Source: Streptomyces fructofermentans (GTDB taxonomy: Bacteria > Actinomycetota > Actinomycetes > Streptomycetales > Streptomycetaceae). From it: a stretch of DNA of 64,000 nt. Numbering within the stretch: position 1 is the first letter of the stretch; each line of letters begins with the position of its first letter. This document shows positions 60,664 through 64,000 of the stretch, in pieces. Made by a program: the position numbers and the translations under genes. The DNA lies in contig NZ_BMWD01000024.1 of NCBI RefSeq assembly GCF_014651055.1, positions 85,485 to 149,484 of the forward strand. The letters run 5' to 3'. Under the pieces are notes generated by a model. That model searched no databases and was not told the DNA's origin. It saw only the letters and a program-made list of their open reading frames with translations.

Positions 60664-62009
60664 CGGGTCTCCTCGACACGGTGGGACTGTCCGGCGGGGC
60701 CGTTGCCGGGGACGAACGCGGCGCGCTCGAAGCGGCGGCCCCGCTTGACCGTGAGCGTGATCGTGCGCAGATTGCCGATGTCCTGGAGCGGATCGTCCTC
60801 CAGGACGGCGAAGTTGGCGAGTTTGCCCGCCTCGACGCTGCCCATGAGGTGCTCGGCCCCGGCGCTGCGGGCGCCGATCAGGGTCGCCGAGCGCAGCACG
60901 TCCTCGGTCGGGATTCCGCAGCGGTGGACGAGGAAGGCCAACTCCTCGTACAGGGCGGGGAACGGGTCGGCGGGGTCGGTCTCGTAGTCCGTGCCCGTGC
61001 AGATGTCGACGCCCGCACGGTGGGCCTGCGCGGTGAGGGTCGCGGCGAGATCCGTGTTGGCGGCCGCGCGGGCCGCGTCCTGCGGGCCCTCTCCGGCCAG
61101 GGCGTCGCTCGCCCACATCGCGGAGGTCGCGTCCAGGACGGTTCCGCGCTCGCGCATCAGGGCGAAGAGCTCCTCGACGCCGGGGTCGTCGCCGCCCGCG
61201 AACCGTGCGTGGTCGACGGCGGGCTTGTTCTTGTAGCTGGTCAACCGCCCGTCGGCGCCGTCGAAGGCGAGCAGGGTCACGTGCGAGACGGTGTCCACGC
61301 CGGACAGGACCACCTGCCGGGGAGTGGCTGGGAAGACGGTGGCGTGGGCCCAGACGGGGATGCCCTGCCGGTGCGCCTCGGCGGTGATCGCCTCGACGGT
61401 CGCGTGGTCGAGGTCGGCGTAGACCTTGATTGCGGCGGCGTGGGTGCCGCGCGCGAGGGCCACGGCGATGCGCAGGTCGCTCTCCTCGGTGACGGCCTGC
61501 ATCCAGGGCACGGTGCCCGGGATCTCGCCCTGGGAGACCTGGTGCGTGCGCGGGTCGTCGAAGAAGCCGGGTCCCGCCATCAGCGCGGCGTAGCGGATGT
61601 CGGGGCCGGGGATCTCGCCGACGAGGGAGGCCCTGGCGAGGTCCCCGACCTGGCGCAGGTCGTCGGCCATGTCGCGGATGGCGGTGACGCCGCTGTGGAC
61701 GAGTCGGTCGAGCACCGCTTCCGCGGCCGGCCGGTCGGGAGGGGTGGCGATGTGCTGGTGGGTGTCGATCAGACCGGGAATGACGAAGCGGCCGCCGAGG
61801 TCGTGGACCTCCGCGTCCGCCGGCAGGTCGGTGCCGGCCTCGGAGTCGTCCAGCACGGCGCGGATCGTGGCGCCCTCGACCACGATCGAGGCCGATCTCC
61901 TGGGCGGACGTCCGGTGCCGTCGAACAGGGTCGCGTTCCGGTAGACCGCGACCGCGCCCTCCGGCGGGGGCGCGTAGGGGGTCGGAGCGCCCGGGGCCTC
62001 GTGGGTCAT
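60660..62009 (-). CDS. Imidazolonepropionase-like amidohydrolase
   Basis: The 449-residue enzyme starts MTHEAPGAPTPYAPPPEGAV with GAGGTGAAG before the ATG. Metal-ligand motifs are seen in order: VIPGLIDTHQHIA (HxH), AAIKVYADLDH with a Lys, GIPVWAHATVF, VDTVSHVTLL and ICTGTDYETD. The C-terminal GKLANFAVLEDDPLQD is the usual ending of the superfamily. Members cleave cyclic amides or Xaa-Arg/Xaa-Pro dipeptides. Together with the M19-like partner and the divergent cyclodeaminase-like enzyme it suggests breakdown of an amide or dipeptide. Expression is probably set by the IclR operator. Confidence 0.85.
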   Translation of the reverse strand: MTHEAPGAPTPYAPPPEGAVAVYRNATLFDGTGRPPRRSASIVVEGATIRAVLDDSEAGTDLPADAEVHDLGGRFVIPGLIDTHQHIATPPDRPAAEAVLDRLVHSGVTAIRDMADDLRQVGDLARASLVGEIPGPDIRYAALMAGPGFFDDPRTHQVSQGEIPGTVPWMQAVTEESDLRIAVALARGTHAAAIKVYADLDHATVEAITAEAHRQGIPVWAHATVFPATPRQVVLSGVDTVSHVTLLAFDGADGRLTSYKNKPAVDHARFAGGDDPGVEELFALMRERGTVLDATSAMWASDALAGEGPQDAARAAANTDLAATLTAQAHRAGVDICTGTDYETDPADPFPALYEELAFLVHRCGIPTEDVLRSATLIGARSAGAEHLMGSVEAGKLANFAVLEDDPLQDIGNLRTITLTVKRGRRFERAAFVPGNGPAGQSHRVEETR

Positions 62010-62040
62010 CTTCACCTCATGCTGTACTCGCCACATGCAT

Positions 62041-62059
62041 TGTTACGCTGTACGTAACA
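62041..62059. promoter_or_regulatory. IclR operator candidate, perfect dyad
   Basis: TGTTACG and CGTAACA flank CTGTA, giving 7-bp perfect arms in the 118-base spacer between the divergent amidohydrolase and IclR genes. Position, symmetry and size fit an operator bound by the IclR protein that controls both directions. Confidence 0.65.
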
Positions 62060-62127
62060 CATGTCTTGCTGGTTGAAACATGGGCTACCGTACGCCCGTA
62101 CCCCCGACGCCACAAGGAGTGGTCGGA

Positions 62128-62931
62128 TTGCCCGAAGCGCCCCGCACGGCCGTGGACAAGGCCCTGGACCTCGTGGAGGCCGTGGCCCGCGCGTCCCGGC
62201 CGCCACGCCTCACCGATCTGGCCGAGGAGGTCGGACTGCACCGCGCGACCGCCTATCGCGTCCTTCTGGACCTGGTCCGGCGCGGCTGGGTGCTGCGCGC
62301 GGGCGACCGCTATCTGCCGGGCACCGCGATCCTGCGGCTGTCGTCGCAGGCCGCCCGGAACTCGCTCGGGGCCCTGGCGCGACCGGTCCTCCTCGACCTG
62401 TCCGACCGCACGGGCATGATGGTCAACCTCCAGGTGCCCGAGGCCGACCGCTCCCGCGTGATCGACGTCGTGCGCCCCGACCGCCTCGCCATGATCAGCC
62501 GCCTGATCGGCGAGGCCCTGCCCGTGCACCGCTTCGCGGGGCCGCTCGCCCTCGTCGCCGCACTCGCCCCCGCCGACCGCGCCCCCTACCTCCGGGCGGC
62601 CGAGGAGGCCGGCCACCTGCTGACGGGGCCCGAGGGACTGCTGGCCGACATCGAGCGCACCGAGCGGACCGGCTTCGCGGTGGAGTACGGGCGCAACGAG
62701 CAACCCGTCGCCTCCCTCAGCCGCGCCGTCGTCCCCCGCCCGGGCGCTCCCGTCTGCGCGCTGACCCTGGTCGGGCTCGGCCCGGAGTTCGACGACGAGC
62801 GGCTGCCCGGGCTGCGAACCCTGCTGCGCGGGGCCGCCGACGAACTGGCCCGGGTGCTGTCCTCCCCGGGGGAGCCGGCCGAGTCCTCGCCGCCCACGCC
62901 GACCGACGAGTCGCCGGACGGTGCACGATGA
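62128..62931 (+). CDS. IclR-family transcriptional regulator
   Basis: The winged helix is seen at residues about 5-60 (TAVDKALDLVEAVARASRPP, DLAEEVGLHRATAYRVLLDL) and the effector domain follows (PVLLDLSDRTGMMVNLQVPE, VHRFAGPLALVAAL, VEYGRNEQPVASLSRAVV). The TTG at 62128 has AAGGAG about 9 bases upstream and is preferred to an ATG at 62080 that lacks one. It overlaps the next gene by 4 bases and faces the amidohydrolase operon across the dyad at 62041-62059. Confidence 0.88.
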   Translation: MPEAPRTAVDKALDLVEAVARASRPPRLTDLAEEVGLHRATAYRVLLDLVRRGWVLRAGDRYLPGTAILRLSSQAARNSLGALARPVLLDLSDRTGMMVNLQVPEADRSRVIDVVRPDRLAMISRLIGEALPVHRFAGPLALVAALAPADRAPYLRAAEEAGHLLTGPEGLLADIERTERTGFAVEYGRNEQPVASLSRAVVPRPGAPVCALTLVGLGPEFDDERLPGLRTLLRGAADELARVLSSPGEPAESSPPTPTDESPDGAR

Positions 62932-63878
62932 CCGGGGTCCTGTTCCTCGACGGCGCCCGGACACGGGCCGCCCTCGAACCGCGACGCCTCCTGGACGCCG
63001 TGACCACGGCACTGATCGCGATCGCCCGCGACGAGGTCTCCGCGCCACCGCGCATCGCCGCCCGCGCGCCGGGCGGCCTGCTGGGCGCCATGCCCGGTCA
63101 CGTTCCCGGGCTGGGGCTCGCCGCGAAACTCGTGTCCGTGTTCGCCGATCCGCTGCAGCCCGGACGCAGCGGCCACCGGGGCTTCGTCGCCCTGTTCGAC
63201 GCCGTCGACGGGCGTCCCGTCGCCCTCATGGACGCCGAGCCCCTCACCGAGGCGCGCACGGCGGCCACCGCTACCGTCGGCGCCCGCGCCCTGGCCCGCC
63301 CCGGCGCCTCTCGGGTCGCGGTCGTCGGAACCGGCGCCCAGGCCCGCGCGCAGGTCGGTCTGCTCGCGGCGCTCGATCCCGCGACCCCCGTCGTGGTCGC
63401 GGGCCGGGACCCGCGACGCGCCGAGGAGGTCGCGGCGCTCCACCCGGCGGCGCGGGCCGCGGCGGACATCGAGGAGGCGGTCCGCGGGGCCGACACCGTG
63501 TTCTGCTGCACCGGGGCCGTCCGTCCGGTGATCGACCGCGGCTGGCTCCTGCCCGGCGCGCACGTCGGCTCGGTCGGCGGCTCCCACGGTCCCGAGGTGG
63601 ACGCCGGCACCGTCCGGGACGCGGCCCTCTTCGCCGAATGGCCCGGCGCCGCCACGACCCCTCCGCCCTCCGGCGCCCACGAGTTGCAGGGCCTGCCTCC
63701 GGATCGGCGTGTCACCCTGCTGGGTTCCGTCCTCGGCGGCGACCTCCCGGGCAGGCCGGACGAGGAAGGGATCACCCTGTTCAAGTCCACCGGCCACGCG
63801 GCGCTGGACGTGGCCGCCGCGCATGTCGCGCACGCCGTCGCCACCTCGCGCGGCTGGGGGACCCTCCTCGACATGTGA
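62928..63878 (+). CDS. Ornithine cyclodeaminase / mu-crystallin family enzyme
   Basis: The 316-residue protein begins MTGVLFLDGARTRAALEPRR and contains ISAPPRIAARAPGG-like sequence, GLAAKLVSVFADP, ALMDAEPLTEARTAAT and the dinucleotide motif RVAVVGTGAQARAQVG, then VFCCTGAVRPVI and GAHVGSVGGSHGPE. Relatives are ornithine cyclodeaminases, alanine dehydrogenases and ketimine or pyrroline-2-carboxylate reductases. Context with two amide-cleaving enzymes suggests use of a released amino or imino acid. The ATG overlaps the IclR gene stop by 4 bases. Confidence 0.85.
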   Translation: MTGVLFLDGARTRAALEPRRLLDAVTTALIAIARDEVSAPPRIAARAPGGLLGAMPGHVPGLGLAAKLVSVFADPLQPGRSGHRGFVALFDAVDGRPVALMDAEPLTEARTAATATVGARALARPGASRVAVVGTGAQARAQVGLLAALDPATPVVVAGRDPRRAEEVAALHPAARAAADIEEAVRGADTVFCCTGAVRPVIDRGWLLPGAHVGSVGGSHGPEVDAGTVRDAALFAEWPGAATTPPPSGAHELQGLPPDRRVTLLGSVLGGDLPGRPDEEGITLFKSTGHAALDVAAAHVAHAVATSRGWGTLLDM

Positions 63879-63966
63879 CGGGGCCGCCCGGTGTGGGCAC
63901 CCTGGGCGGGGCCGCGCCCGCCAGGGCCGTTCGCCACGGCGGGAGTCCACACGCATGGCGTGGCGT

Positions 63967-64000
63967 CGGGCCGGCACCAGGAGTTCCTGGTGCCGGCCCG
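63967..64000. terminator. Perfect 15-16-bp hairpin at the window edge
   Basis: CGGGCCGGCACCAGG (63967-63981) pairs perfectly with 63986-64000 around AGTT. It lies 88 bases after the cyclodeaminase-like gene, is self-complementary on both strands, and may end transcription from a gene beyond the window too. Confidence 0.75.

Overview
The window is very GC-rich, with codon third positions almost all G or C, frequent GTG and TTG starts, many 4-bp start/stop overlaps and typical actinomycete families: LAL-type LuxR regulators, a SpoIIE-type phosphatase, an ECF sigma factor with an anti-sigma-like partner, and mutA-mutB-meaB. This points to a Streptomyces or close relative. The many IS copies and broken genes in the left 36 kb suggest a chromosome arm or other flexible region. 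The right 28 kb is dense and intact. No rRNA, tRNA or CRISPR array was seen.

Layout, 0-11 kb: the tail of an epoxide hydrolase, msrA with a frameshifted msrB, a GGCT-SGNH fusion, a membrane protein, a 925-residue LAL regulator, an RraA-like protein, an SMI1/KNR4 protein and a lipoprotein. 11-14 kb: csbD, an 878-bp IS5-like element inserted just upstream of it, a frameshifted IS701-type transposase and a decayed regulator. 14.3-17.1 kb: a lower-GC cassette with a 42-residue peptide gene, overlapping alternative hairpins, two membrane proteins and an ABC ATPase, all read leftward. 17.6-19.3 kb: an ECF sigma factor and its partner. 19.7-25.2 kb: a gene graveyard with a broken PIG-L deacetylase, a gene cut by a second 878-bp IS, small secreted proteins, one of them truncated, and two more IS end fragments.

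25.4-36.3 kb: a MerR regulator with a classic 19-bp-spacer promoter driving a quinone-oxidoreductase-like gene, unknown conserved proteins, a truncated Mrr-like nuclease, a LysR regulator divergent from an inositol-phosphatase-like gene and an NADP-binding gene, a remnant of a Y-family polymerase, and a protein with two S1 domains. 36.5-45.5 kb: a YihY-type membrane protein, an antitoxin/Fic-like toxin pair, a PucR/CdaR regulator, a second LAL regulator whose Walker A lysine is replaced, and a secreted polyester hydrolase of the cutinase/PET-hydrolase type.

46-64 kb: a PAS-PAS-GAF-SpoIIE phosphatase, small stress-type proteins, the methylmalonyl-CoA mutase operon (two subunits plus the MeaB chaperone), a DEDD exonuclease, a UBP zinc-finger protein and a FUSC-type transporter. 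Last comes a divergent catabolic locus: a dipeptidase-like protein and an amidohydrolase read left, an IclR regulator and an ornithine-cyclodeaminase-like enzyme read right, with a perfect palindromic operator between them.

The strongest candidates for something undescribed are the peptide/ABC cassette at 14.3-17.1 kb, the covarying hairpin over the transposase start in the IS copies, and the IclR-controlled locus at 59.6-63.9 kb. All functions are inferred by reading the sequence; no database search was run.
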